Below are positions 16,953 to 24,733 of a stretch of 32,249 bases of DNA, in pieces (the stretch's first letter is position 1; every line of letters begins with the position of its first letter). The stretch is from Comamonadaceae bacterium (lineage in GTDB: Bacteria; Pseudomonadota; Gammaproteobacteria; Burkholderiales; Burkholderiaceae_C). The stretch lies in the NCBI GenBank assembly GCA_947450895.1, contig CANFWT010000030.1, positions 1 to 32,249 on the forward strand, in the 5' to 3' direction. The notes beneath the pieces are model-generated. The model made no database searches and was not told the origin of the DNA. It saw only the letters and a list, made by a program, of their open reading frames with translations. The position numbers and the translations under genes are program-made.

Positions 16953-19385
16953 TCAGGCGCGCAGGCGCTCGTTTTTGGGGTCGTACAAGGGTTCAGCGTG
17001 CACCGTGGCGCTGCGCATTTGTCCCAGCACCTCGACTTGTAGTTGGGTTCCCGGCGCAGCCTTGGCCGCACTGACGTAAGCCAGGGCCACGCTCCTCTTG
17101 AGCGTATGGCTCCAGACGCCCGAAGTGGTCAGGCCGACGTTGGTGTCGCCATCAAATACCTGCGCGCAGTAGGGCGCCTCAGCGTCGCCGTCCTCGTCAA
17201 AAATCAGGGGGACAAAGCGCTGGGCGGCACCGCGCGCGTGCTCGGCCACCAAGGCGGCTTTGCCCACGTAGTCGGACTTGTGGACATCGACAAAGCGGTC
17301 CAGAGACGCTTGCAGCGGGGTGTAGCCGCTCTCCAAGTCGCTCTTCCAACCCCGGTAGCACTTGTCAACGCGCAGGCTGTCCATGGCGTAGAGGCCAAAG
17401 TCGCGAATACCAAAAGCCGCACCCGCCTCCCACAGCGCTGCGTACAAAGTGGGTAACTGCGCCACCGGCGCGTGGAGTTCCCAGCCCAGCTCGCCCACGT
17501 AATTCACCCGCATGGCCAGGCAGCGGCCCGCCACGGTTTCTATGTATTGGGCTGTTAACCATGGGAAGGCGGGGTTGGACAAATCGGCCTGCGTCACCTG
17601 GCCCAGCACATCGCGCGCACGGGGTCCTGCGACGATGAGCGTGCCAAAGTCGGCGCTCACATCGGTGACGGTAATCGGGCTGTCGCTTGCCAAACCTTGG
17701 CGCAGCAAGTCCATGTCGTGCGTTGCCGCAATGGCCGCACTGATGATGTAGAAATGGTCCTCGCCCAAGCGGGTGATGGTGAACTCGCTCCACAGCTTGC
17801 CATTCGGCGTGAGCGCATAGGCCAGCGATACGCGGCCTTTGCTGGGCAGTTTGGAGCACGACAAATAGTCCAGGTGCTTTGCCGCGCCGGTGCCGGTGAG
17901 CTCGTATTTGGTGAAGCCCGGTAAATCCAAAATGCCCACGCGCTCGCGCACTGCCTCGACTTCTTCAGCTACCGCACCGTGCCAGACGTTCTCGCGCCGG
18001 AAGGAGTGCGTGTCGGGCGGTATGTCACTCTGCAAATCAAAGTAAACCGCGCGCTCCCAGCCGCCCCGTGCGCCAAAGCGCGCGCCCTTGGCCGCGAGCG
18101 TGTTGTACAGCGGCGAGGTGCGCAGGGGCCGTCCGGCCGGGCGCTCTTCATAGGGGAAGGACGAGGCATATTCGTTTTGGTAGACCTCAATGGCCTTGGC
18201 CACCGTGTACTCGGTGGTGGCGTAGTCGCCATAGCGGCGGCGGTCCAGCGACCACAAATCCCACTCGGTCTGGCCATGCACCACCCATTCGGCCAAGGCT
18301 TTGCCCGCGCCGCCGCCCTGGGTAATGCCAAAGCTAAAGGTGTTGCAATGGAAAAAATTGCGCAAACCCGGCTCCGGGCCAATGTAGGGGTTGCCGTCGG
18401 GCGAGTAGGGAATGGGGCCGTTGACGCCGCGTTTGATGCCGGCGCGCGCCAGCGCAGGCACGCGCGCCATGGCGTCTTCGATGTATTTCTCCAGCCGCTC
18501 GAAGTCGTCGTTCCAAAGCTGGTTGGCAAAGTCGTCGGGCATGCCACTTTGCCACATGGGCGTGGCATTCCACTCATAAGGCCCCAGGATGAAGCCGCCG
18601 CGCTCCTGGCGCAGGTAATAAGAAGTGTCCGGGTCGCGCAGCAGCGGCAGGCGCCCGGCGCTTTCGGTGTGTCCGGCGAGTTCGGGCACGTCTTCGGTTA
18701 CCAGGTACTGGTGCGACATGACGGCAATGGGCAAATGCCGCCCTACCATGGCCATGACTTCGCCCGCGCGGTAGCCTGCGGCGTTGACCACGATCTCGGC
18801 GGTGATTTCGCCCTTGTCGGTGGTGACCAGCCATTCGCCATTGGGCTTTTGCGCAAGCGCCGTCACGCGAGTGTGGCGGCGAATCGTGGCGCCCAGCAGG
18901 CGCGCCTCACGGGCCAGCGCCTGGGTGAGCTGCGAGGGGTCAATGTCGCCGTCCAGCGGGTCCCAGAGCGCGCCGAGCAGGTCGTGGGTTTCGATCAGCG
19001 GGTAGCGATCCTTTAGGTCGGAGGGCGACAAAATTTCGTAGTCCAGCCCGTTGGCCTTGGCCATGCTTTTGACATGGTGGAACTCATCCATACGGTTGCG
19101 CCCATGCGCCAGGCGCACCGAGCCTGTGAGGTGGTAGTTGATGGGGTTTTCGCTGGACGCGGCGAGCTTGCGGTAAAGCGCAGCGGAGTATTTTTGGAGC
19201 TTGAGAATGCTCCAGCTGGTGCTGAACGTGGGCAAGTTGCCTGCAGCATGCCAGGTGGAGCCGCTGGTGAGCTCGTCGCGCTCCAGCAGCAACGCATCTT
19301 TCACGCCCAGGGCTGCCAGGTGGTAAAGACAGCTGCAACCGACGACACCGCCGCCAATAACGACAACCCGAGCGTGTTCTGCCAT
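16953..19385 (-). CDS. FAD-dependent dimethylglycine dehydrogenase-like protein with GcvT domain
   Basis: An 810-residue two-part enzyme that should oxidise an N-methyl group with FAD and pass the one-carbon unit to tetrahydrofolate. The N-terminal DAO-type oxidase opens with VVVIGGGVVGCSCLYHLAALG; SGSTWHAAG contains His46, the position of covalent FAD attachment in mitochondrial dimethylglycine dehydrogenase. A linker domain follows (about 370-430), then the GcvT-like aminomethyltransferase domain (about 440-800) with YALTPNGKLWSEFTI and VNYVGELGWELHAP. In the first of these the Asp usual in T-protein is Glu (SEF), as I recall for dimethylglycine dehydrogenases. The ATG at 19385 has GGAG seven bases upstream. 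It is first of an operon with the mttB-like gene and divergent from a paralogue. Confidence 0.9.
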   Translation of the reverse strand: MAEHARVVVIGGGVVGCSCLYHLAALGVKDALLLERDELTSGSTWHAAGNLPTFSTSWSILKLQKYSAALYRKLAASSENPINYHLTGSVRLAHGRNRMDEFHHVKSMAKANGLDYEILSPSDLKDRYPLIETHDLLGALWDPLDGDIDPSQLTQALAREARLLGATIRRHTRVTALAQKPNGEWLVTTDKGEITAEIVVNAAGYRAGEVMAMVGRHLPIAVMSHQYLVTEDVPELAGHTESAGRLPLLRDPDTSYYLRQERGGFILGPYEWNATPMWQSGMPDDFANQLWNDDFERLEKYIEDAMARVPALARAGIKRGVNGPIPYSPDGNPYIGPEPGLRNFFHCNTFSFGITQGGGAGKALAEWVVHGQTEWDLWSLDRRRYGDYATTEYTVAKAIEVYQNEYASSFPYEERPAGRPLRTSPLYNTLAAKGARFGARGGWERAVYFDLQSDIPPDTHSFRRENVWHGAVAEEVEAVRERVGILDLPGFTKYELTGTGAAKHLDYLSCSKLPSKGRVSLAYALTPNGKLWSEFTITRLGEDHFYIISAAIAATHDMDLLRQGLASDSPITVTDVSADFGTLIVAGPRARDVLGQVTQADLSNPAFPWLTAQYIETVAGRCLAMRVNYVGELGWELHAPVAQLPTLYAALWEAGAAFGIRDFGLYAMDSLRVDKCYRGWKSDLESGYTPLQASLDRFVDVHKSDYVGKAALVAEHARGAAQRFVPLIFDEDGDAEAPYCAQVFDGDTNVGLTTSGVWSHTLKRSVALAYVSAAKAAPGTQLQVEVLGQMRSATVHAEPLYDPKNERLRA

Positions 19386-19520
19386 GTCTGTCTCCGATAT
19401 ACGGTTGTACCGGCCAGAGCGTCTGCGTTTGCAGCCCCGGGCCACCTGTTGCGCAAATACCGCGTCCGAGGTTCTAATGCCTGGACTGAATTTTTGGCGG
19501 ATTGTAAGCACACTTTTAAA

Positions 19521-19562
19521 AATTTTGCCGATATTTTTACACTAGAATAATTTTCGGCATAT
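19521..19562. promoter_or_regulatory. Candidate operator: 14-base repeat pair in the divergent AT-rich control region
   Basis: The 197-base gap between the two divergent oxidoreductase genes has a strongly AT-rich core (about 19500-19572). It holds AATTTTGCCGATAT at 19521-19534 and AATTTTCGGCATAT at 19549-19562: identical flanks with the central GCCG inverted to CGGC, so TGCCGA and TCGGCA also form an inverted repeat. A minus-strand -10-like TACAAT (19506-19501) and a plus-strand TAGAAT (19543-19548) flank or adjoin the repeats. Binding by the nearby XRE-cupin regulator is an inference. Confidence 0.5.
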
Positions 19563-19582
19563 TTTTTACTTTTGGAGGTCGT

Positions 19583-22030
19583 ATGGATCTACCGAACCGA
19601 GCGAGCGTGGTCATTGTGGGCGGTGGCATTGTGGGCTGTAGCCTGGCCTACCACCTGACCTTGCGGGGCTGCACCGATGTGGTCTTGCTCGAGCGCAAGC
19701 AGCTCACCTGCGGCACCACCTGGCACGCCGCCGGGCTGGTCGGCCAGTTGCGCGCCACCTACAACCTCACGCGTCTGGCCCAGTACACCACCAACCTCTA
19801 CGCATCGCTAGAGCAAGAAACCGGGCAGGCGACTGGCTTTCGCCAGACCGGGTCCATCGCGGTAGCCACCAACCAGGCGCGCTTGGAAGAACTCAAGCGT
19901 GGCGCGTCCATGGCCAAGTGCTTTGGGCTGGAGGTGCAGACGCTGGCGCCGTCGGAGATTGCCAGTTTGTGGCCTGGCGTGCGTATCGACGACCTGGTGG
20001 GTGGCGTCTACCTGCCCAAAGACGGCCGCACCAATCCGATTGACACCACCCAAGCCCTGGCCAAGGGCGCCAAGAGCCGGGGCGCGCGCATATTTGAGAA
20101 CTGCGCGGCGCAAGAAATCCTCATCGAAAACGGCACCGCGGTGGGCGTGCGCACCGAGTTTGGCGAGATCCGCGCCGACATGGTGGTCAATTGCGCCGGT
20201 ATGTGGGCGCACGAACTCGGCGCCCGGGCCGGCACCACGGTGCCGCTGCACGCGGCCGAGCACTTCTACATCGTCACCGAGCCGATGGAGGGCCTGCATT
20301 CCAATATGCCGGTGCTGCGTGACCCCGATGGCTGCGCCTACTTCAAAGAGGACGCGGGCAAGCTGCTGGTGGGCTGGTTTGAGCCGGTGGCCAAGCCCTG
20401 GGGCATGAAGGGCATTCCAGAGACCTTCAGTTTTGACTCCTTGCCCGACGACCTGGAACACATCGAGCCGCTTTTGACCGCCGCCATGCACCGCGCCCCT
20501 GCGCTGGAAAAAACCGGTATCAACCTGTTCTTCAACGGCCCCGAGAGCTTCACCCCCGATGACCGTTACCTGCTGGGCGAAACGCCCGAGGTGCGCAATC
20601 TGTTTGTCGCGGCAGGCTTCAACTCGATTGGCATCCAATCCGCCGGCGGCGCAGGCAAGGTGCTGGCCGACTGGATGCTCGATGGCCACCCGCCCATGGA
20701 CTTGTGGGACGTGGACATCCGCCGCGCCATGCCGTTCCAGCGCAACCGCAGCTACTTGCGCGACCGCACGGTGGAAACCTTGGGCCTGTTGTACGCCATG
20801 CACTGGCCGTTTCGCCAGCCCGAGACCGCGCGCGGCGTGCGCCGCTCCATATTGCACGACCGCCTGGCCGCACGCGGCGCATGCTTTGGCGAAGTGGCTG
20901 GCTGGGAGCGTCCCAACTGGTACGCCCCGCCCGGCGTCAAGCCCGAGTACGAGTACAGCTACGGCCGCCAAAACTGGTTTGACTATTGCGCCGCCGAGCA
21001 CAACGCGGTGCGCAACGCCGTGGGTCTGTTTGACCAGTCCTCGTTTGCCAAGTTTGTGGTGCAAGGGCCGGACGCCGAGAAAGTGCTCAACCACATCTGC
21101 GCCAACAACGTGGCTGTTCCCGTGGGCAAGGTGGTTTATACCCAGTGGTTGAACGAGCGCGGTGGCATCGAGGCCGACCTGACCGTCACCCGCGAGGCGC
21201 CCGAGCGCTATTTGGTGGTGACGGCAGCGGCCACGCAGACGCGCGACTTTGCCTGGCTGCAGCGCCAGATTCCTGCCGATGCCCGCGCCATGGCCACCGA
21301 CCTGGGCGCCAGCATGGCGGTGCTGGGCCTGATGGGTCCGCGTTCGCGGGAACTGCTTCAGCGCCTGAGCGACGCTGATTTCTCGAACGAAGCCTTTCCT
21401 TTTGGCACCTCGCAGACCATTGACCTGGCTTACGCCCGCGTGCGCGCCAGCCGCATTACCTATGTCGGCGAGCTGGGCTGGGAGTTGTATGTGCCGGTGG
21501 AATGCGCCAGCGGCGTGTTTGACGCTCTGATGCGCGAAGGTGAGCCCCTGGGACTGCGCCTTGCGGGCTACCACGCGCTCAATTCGCTGCGCATGGAAAA
21601 AGGCTACCGCCACTGGGGCCACGACATCAGCGACGAGGACACGCCGCTGCAAGCCGGTCTGGGTTTTGCCGTGTCCTGGAAAAAACCCAACGGCTTTTTG
21701 GGCCGCGAGGCGCTGCTCAAACAAAAGGAAGAGGGTGTCACCCGCAAGCTGCTGCAATTTGCCTTGCACAACGCCAATGCCTTGCTGTACCACAACGAAC
21801 CCATCTGGCGCGACGGCGCCATCGTCGGGCGCATTTCATCGGGTATGTTTGGCCACGCCTTGGGCCAGTCTTTGGGCATGGGCTATGTGGAGTTGGGCAC
21901 GTTCGCCGGGTCCGACGCGGCCTTGCTGGCGGCCAGTTATGAAATTGAAGTGGCAGGCGTCAAAGTGCCCGCCACCGCCTCCTTGGCAGGCTTTTACGAT
22001 CCGCAAAGTCTGCGCGTGAAAGGTCTTTGA
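19583..22030 (+). CDS. FAD-dependent sarcosine dehydrogenase-like protein with GcvT domain
   Basis: An 815-residue paralogue of the divergent enzyme. The DAO oxidase half opens with VVIVGGGIVGCSLAYHLTLRG; CGTTWHAAG carries His48, the expected covalent FAD site, followed by GLVGQLRATYNLTRLAQY, which recalls sarcosine dehydrogenases. The C-terminal GcvT half contains WLNERGGIEADLTVTREAPE, which keeps the catalytic-type Asp, then ITYVGELGWELYVPVE and LNSLRMEKGYRHWGHD. It should demethylate a secondary or tertiary amine (sarcosine or dimethylglycine) to give 5,10-methylene-tetrahydrofolate; the exact substrate is inferred. GGAGG five bases before the ATG is a strong ribosome site. The next gene, an XRE-cupin regulator, starts on the base after its TGA. 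Confidence 0.9.
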   Translation: MDLPNRASVVIVGGGIVGCSLAYHLTLRGCTDVVLLERKQLTCGTTWHAAGLVGQLRATYNLTRLAQYTTNLYASLEQETGQATGFRQTGSIAVATNQARLEELKRGASMAKCFGLEVQTLAPSEIASLWPGVRIDDLVGGVYLPKDGRTNPIDTTQALAKGAKSRGARIFENCAAQEILIENGTAVGVRTEFGEIRADMVVNCAGMWAHELGARAGTTVPLHAAEHFYIVTEPMEGLHSNMPVLRDPDGCAYFKEDAGKLLVGWFEPVAKPWGMKGIPETFSFDSLPDDLEHIEPLLTAAMHRAPALEKTGINLFFNGPESFTPDDRYLLGETPEVRNLFVAAGFNSIGIQSAGGAGKVLADWMLDGHPPMDLWDVDIRRAMPFQRNRSYLRDRTVETLGLLYAMHWPFRQPETARGVRRSILHDRLAARGACFGEVAGWERPNWYAPPGVKPEYEYSYGRQNWFDYCAAEHNAVRNAVGLFDQSSFAKFVVQGPDAEKVLNHICANNVAVPVGKVVYTQWLNERGGIEADLTVTREAPERYLVVTAAATQTRDFAWLQRQIPADARAMATDLGASMAVLGLMGPRSRELLQRLSDADFSNEAFPFGTSQTIDLAYARVRASRITYVGELGWELYVPVECASGVFDALMREGEPLGLRLAGYHALNSLRMEKGYRHWGHDISDEDTPLQAGLGFAVSWKKPNGFLGREALLKQKEEGVTRKLLQFALHNANALLYHNEPIWRDGAIVGRISSGMFGHALGQSLGMGYVELGTFAGSDAALLAASYEIEVAGVKVPATASLAGFYDPQSLRVKGL

Positions 22031-22651
22031 ATGGCGCTCCAAGCCGCCCGCTTGGCGGGGTCTGACGATGCGCCAGCCACGGCGCAAGACGTAGATCCCA
22101 GCCAAGCCATTGGCGAACAGCTGCGCGAGTTGCGCCTGGTTAAAAACCTGACCCTGCGCGAGGTGGCAGAAAAAGCCGGCATTTCGGTCGGTTACCTCAG
22201 CCAGCTCGAGCGCAACCACTCGCGCCTGCCCATTGGCGTGCTCAAGCGCATCAGCGACGCTTTGGGCGTGCACATGAACTGGTTTTTCCAGCAAAGCACC
22301 GAGGGCGACCCCGCCGAGCGCGACGTGGTGGTGCGCAGTACCAACCGCCGCCGCATGTCGTTCACCGGCCTGGGGATCCAGGAAGAGCTGCTCTCGCCCA
22401 ACCTCAGTGGCCCTTTGGAACTGTTAATCAGCACCATTGGGCCCCGCGCCGACAGCGAGGACTATTCCCACGACGGCGCTGAGGCCGGGCTCGTGTTGTC
22501 AGGCACGCTGGATTTGTGGGTCTCGGGGCGGCACTTTCAGCTCAATGAGGGTGACAGCTTTGCCTTCAAAAGCACCGAAGTGCACCGTTGCGCCAACGCC
22601 ACCGACACGCCTACCAAAGTGCTGTGGGTGATTACACCGCCGCATTACTGA
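22031..22651 (+). CDS. XRE-family transcriptional regulator with cupin domain
   Basis: A 206-residue regulator with an XRE/Cro helix-turn-helix at about residues 27-80 (LREVAEKAGISVGYLSQLE) joined to a C-terminal cupin sensor domain at about 125-203 (DGAEAGLVLSGTLDLWVSG, then GDSFAFKSTEVHRCAN). This architecture is shared with PuuR and other regulators that sense amines, amino acids or osmolytes. The ATG abuts the TGA of the oxidoreductase gene, so it is co-translated and probably senses the pathway substrate or product. It is the best candidate to bind the repeat pair upstream at 19521-19562. The first 25 residues are Ala/Asp-rich and possibly disordered; a later start cannot be excluded. 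Confidence 0.92.
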   Translation: MALQAARLAGSDDAPATAQDVDPSQAIGEQLRELRLVKNLTLREVAEKAGISVGYLSQLERNHSRLPIGVLKRISDALGVHMNWFFQQSTEGDPAERDVVVRSTNRRRMSFTGLGIQEELLSPNLSGPLELLISTIGPRADSEDYSHDGAEAGLVLSGTLDLWVSGRHFQLNEGDSFAFKSTEVHRCANATDTPTKVLWVITPPHY

Positions 22652-22677
22652 GCACTTTGCGGCGCGCGCCGGCACGC

Positions 22678-23232
22678 TCAGCCCGACATCAGCTTTTGCA
22701 CCAGGTCGGCGGTGGTGGAGGCCTGGTATTTGCGCATGAGGCGGGCACGGTAGATTTCCACCGTGCGGTGGCTAATTGTCAGGGCGCGGCCTATGTGTTT
22801 AGAGGTCAGGCCCTGCATGAGGTGCGCGGCCACCTCGCGCTCGCGGGCGGTGAGTTCGGCTTTGACCGGGCGGCGCTCGCTCAAATCTTCAAAACTCCAT
22901 ATTCCCGCTTCGTGCGGCGCGTCGCGGTTCAGGGCGCGGCCAGTTACGTGGCACCAAAAGGCTTCACCCTTGAAGCGGCCATCCAGGCGGCGCATGATGC
23001 GGTCGTCCGCGTAGCTTCCCCCGCGGTTGAGGATGGGTGCAATGCGCGCACCGGTGCGCTCAAACTCGTCAGCGCTGGGGTACAGCAGCAAAAAGCTCTG
23101 GCCCAGCAGCTGCTCGCGTGTGGCGCCAAAAATCTCGCACACGCGCTGGTTGCAGTCTTGGATGGTGCGGTTGCGCGAGAGCACCAGGCCCACAGGGGCC
23201 ATGTCAAACGCCAGGCGGTAGTCAATGTCCAT
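22678..23232 (-). CDS. LuxR-family transcriptional regulator with PAS domain
   Basis: A 184-residue protein with an N-terminal PAS domain (about 1-115: DYRLAFDMAPVGLVLSRNR, then CNQRVCEIFGATREQLLG) and a C-terminal GerE/LuxR helix-turn-helix (about 127-182: LTAREREVAAHLMQGLTSKH and ISHRTVEIYRARLMRKY). No receiver domain is present, so it is not a phosphorelay partner for the kinase at 24734; the PAS domain presumably binds a small ligand or cofactor. It diverges from scoAB over 110 bases that contain a 22-base palindrome, which makes scoAB the likely target, and autoregulation is possible. It is convergent with the XRE regulator (26 bases between stops). Confidence 0.9.
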   Translation of the reverse strand: MDIDYRLAFDMAPVGLVLSRNRTIQDCNQRVCEIFGATREQLLGQSFLLLYPSADEFERTGARIAPILNRGGSYADDRIMRRLDGRFKGEAFWCHVTGRALNRDAPHEAGIWSFEDLSERRPVKAELTAREREVAAHLMQGLTSKHIGRALTISHRTVEIYRARLMRKYQASTTADLVQKLMSG

Positions 23233-23273
23233 GGGGCGGCTTGGAGGGACTCAGGGTTAACACGCTACGAAAA

Positions 23274-23295
23274 ACTACGTATGCGCATAGGTAGT
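23274..23295. promoter_or_regulatory. Near-perfect 22-base palindrome, candidate LuxR-type operator
   Basis: Left arm ACTACnTATGC and right arm GCATAnGTAGT are exact reverse complements; only bases 6 and 17 (both G) break the symmetry. Its centre lies 58 bases before the scoA GTG and 52 bases before the divergent regulator's ATG. A weak -10-like TAGTCT at 23316-23321 would put the centre near -43, where LuxR-type activators usually bind. Confidence 0.65.
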
Positions 23296-23342
23296 ATCTT
23301 CGAGATCTTGGCCTTTAGTCTGAACCACCGGAGATTTGCGCA

Positions 23343-24050
23343 GTGAACAAAATTTTCCCCAGCGCCGCCGCCGCGCTTGACGGCATCGTGCACGACAACC
23401 AGCTGATCGCCGTGGGCGGCTTTGGCCTGTGCGGCATTCCCGAGGCCTTGATTGACGCGCTGCGCGGCAGCGGCGTGCAAAACCTGACCGCTATTTCCAA
23501 CAACGCCGGGGTCGACGGCTTTGGCTTGGGCAAGCTCCTGGAGACGCGCCAGATCAAAAAAATGATTTCCAGCTATGTGGGCGAAAACAAGGAGTTTGAG
23601 CGCCAGTACCTGGCGGGCGAACTCGCCCTCGAATTCACGCCCCAGGGCACATTGGCCGAGAAGCTGCGCGCTGGTGGCGCAGGCATTCCCGCGTTTTTCA
23701 CCAAAACCGGCGTGGGCACCATCGTGGCCGAGGGCAAGGAACTGCGCGAGTTTGGCGGCGAAACCTATGTGATGGAACACGCCCTGGTACCCGACGTGGC
23801 GCTGGTCAAGGCGCACCGGGCCGACAAATCGGGCAATTTGCAGTTCCGCTTTACCGCGCGCAACTTCAACCCGGCGGTGGCCATGGCGGGCAAGATCACG
23901 GTGGTGGAGGTGGAAGAAATTGTGGAGACCGGCGCCATCGCGCCCGACCAGGTGCATTTGCCCGGCATTTATGTGCACCGCATCGTGCTCAACGCCACGC
24001 CGGAAAAACGGATTGAGAAACGCACCATTACTGAAACTTCGGGAGTTTGA
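23343..24050 (+). CDS. scoA: 3-oxoacid CoA-transferase subunit A
   Basis: Subunit A of a two-chain succinyl-CoA:3-oxoacid (acetoacetate) CoA-transferase, which moves CoA between succinate and a 3-oxoacid. The start is a GTG at 23343 with GGAG nine bases upstream, giving 235 residues. Near the N-terminus [17 protein letters not shown] is the CoA-transferase family I signature, and [19 protein letters not shown] follows. The C-terminal part has [20 protein letters not shown]. Subunit B begins two bases after the stop, so the subunits are made together. Acetoacetate is the usual substrate of the family, but 3-oxoadipate enzymes (PcaI) are close relatives and cannot be excluded, especially as a PcaC-like gene is 9 kb away. 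Confidence 0.93.
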   Translation: MNKIFPSAAAALDGIVHDNQLIAVGGFGLCGIPEALIDALRGSGVQNLTAISNNAGVDGFGLGKLLETRQIKKMISSYVGENKEFERQYLAGELALEFTPQGTLAEKLRAGGAGIPAFFTKTGVGTIVAEGKELREFGGETYVMEHALVPDVALVKAHRADKSGNLQFRFTARNFNPAVAMAGKITVVEVEEIVETGAIAPDQVHLPGIYVHRIVLNATPEKRIEKRTITETSGV

Positions 24051-24052
24051 AC

Positions 24053-24691
24053 ATGAGCTGGAGTCAAGACCAAATGGCCGCGCGCGCGGCGCAAGAGCTG
24101 GAAGACGGTTTTTACGTGAATCTGGGCATTGGCATTCCGACCCTGGTGGCCAACCATGTGCCCGCCGACAAAGAAGTCTGGCTGCAAAGCGAAAACGGCA
24201 TGCTGGGCATCGGCCCGTTTCCCACCGAAGCTGAAGTGGACGCTGACCTGATCAATGCGGGCAAGCAAACGGTGACCACCATCAAGGGCTCCAGCATTTT
24301 TGGCAGCCACGAGAGCTTTGCCATGATCCGCGGCGGCAAGATCAACCTGAGCATTCTGGGCGCCATGCAGGTCAGCGAGCAAGGCGACCTGGCCAACTGG
24401 ATGATTCCGGGAAAGATGGTCAAAGGCATGGGCGGCGCTATGGACCTGGTGGCGGGTGTCAAGCGCGTCATCGTGCTGATGGAGCACGTGGCCAAAAAGA
24501 AAGACGGCACCACCGACCTGAAAATTTTGCCCCAATGCACCTTGCCGCTCACCGGCGTGGGCGTGGTGGACCGCATCATCACCGACCTGGCGGTGATGGA
24601 TGTGACGCCTTACGGCCTGAAAGTGGTGGAAATGGCGCCTGGCGTGACGCGCGAAGCGCTGCAAGAAAAAACCGGCGTCCAGCTGGTCTAG
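24053..24691 (+). CDS. scoB: 3-oxoacid CoA-transferase subunit B
   Basis: Catalytic subunit B, 212 residues. [12 protein letters not shown] is the family signature, with Glu47 expected to form the enzyme-CoA thioester. [13 protein letters not shown] precedes it, and [20 protein letters not shown] and [19 protein letters not shown] follow, all typical. The ATG at 24053 with GGGAG eight bases upstream is preferred to a TTG two codons earlier that overlaps the scoA stop. A short hairpin follows (24702-24708 pairing with 24718-24724) but lacks a T-run, so read-through into the histidine kinase is possible. The stop codon is TAG, showing that amber is an ordinary terminator here. Confidence 0.94.
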   Translation: MSWSQDQMAARAAQELEDGFYVNLGIGIPTLVANHVPADKEVWLQSENGMLGIGPFPTEAEVDADLINAGKQTVTTIKGSSIFGSHESFAMIRGGKINLSILGAMQVSEQGDLANWMIPGKMVKGMGGAMDLVAGVKRVIVLMEHVAKKKDGTTDLKILPQCTLPLTGVGVVDRIITDLAVMDVTPYGLKVVEMAPGVTREALQEKTGVQLV

Positions 24692-24733
24692 TGCATGATG
24701 GCGCCCTGACAACTCCACAGGGCGAAGTAACCG

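Noticed and set aside
19386..19511. Longer start for the dimethylglycine-dehydrogenase-like protein (42 extra residues)
   Set aside because: The extra residues overlap the control region and precede the FAD-binding strand; the ATG at 19385 has a good GGAG and the expected few residues before the GxGxxG motif.
19808..21793. 661-codon minus-strand frame opposite the sarcosine-dehydrogenase-like gene
   Set aside because: It overlaps the conserved oxidoreductase completely, is His/Gly/Ala-rich in the way complement frames of GC-rich genes are, and shows no domain.
22640..22680. CTGAGC/GCTCAG arms between the convergent XRE and LuxR genes as a bidirectional terminator
   Set aside because: Short arms, GC-rich loop that can pair in several ways, and no T-run on either strand.
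24702..24724. CGCCCTG/CAGGGCG hairpin between scoB and the kinase gene
   Set aside because: It has no T-run on the plus strand, so I could not support a Rho-independent terminator; mentioned only under scoB.
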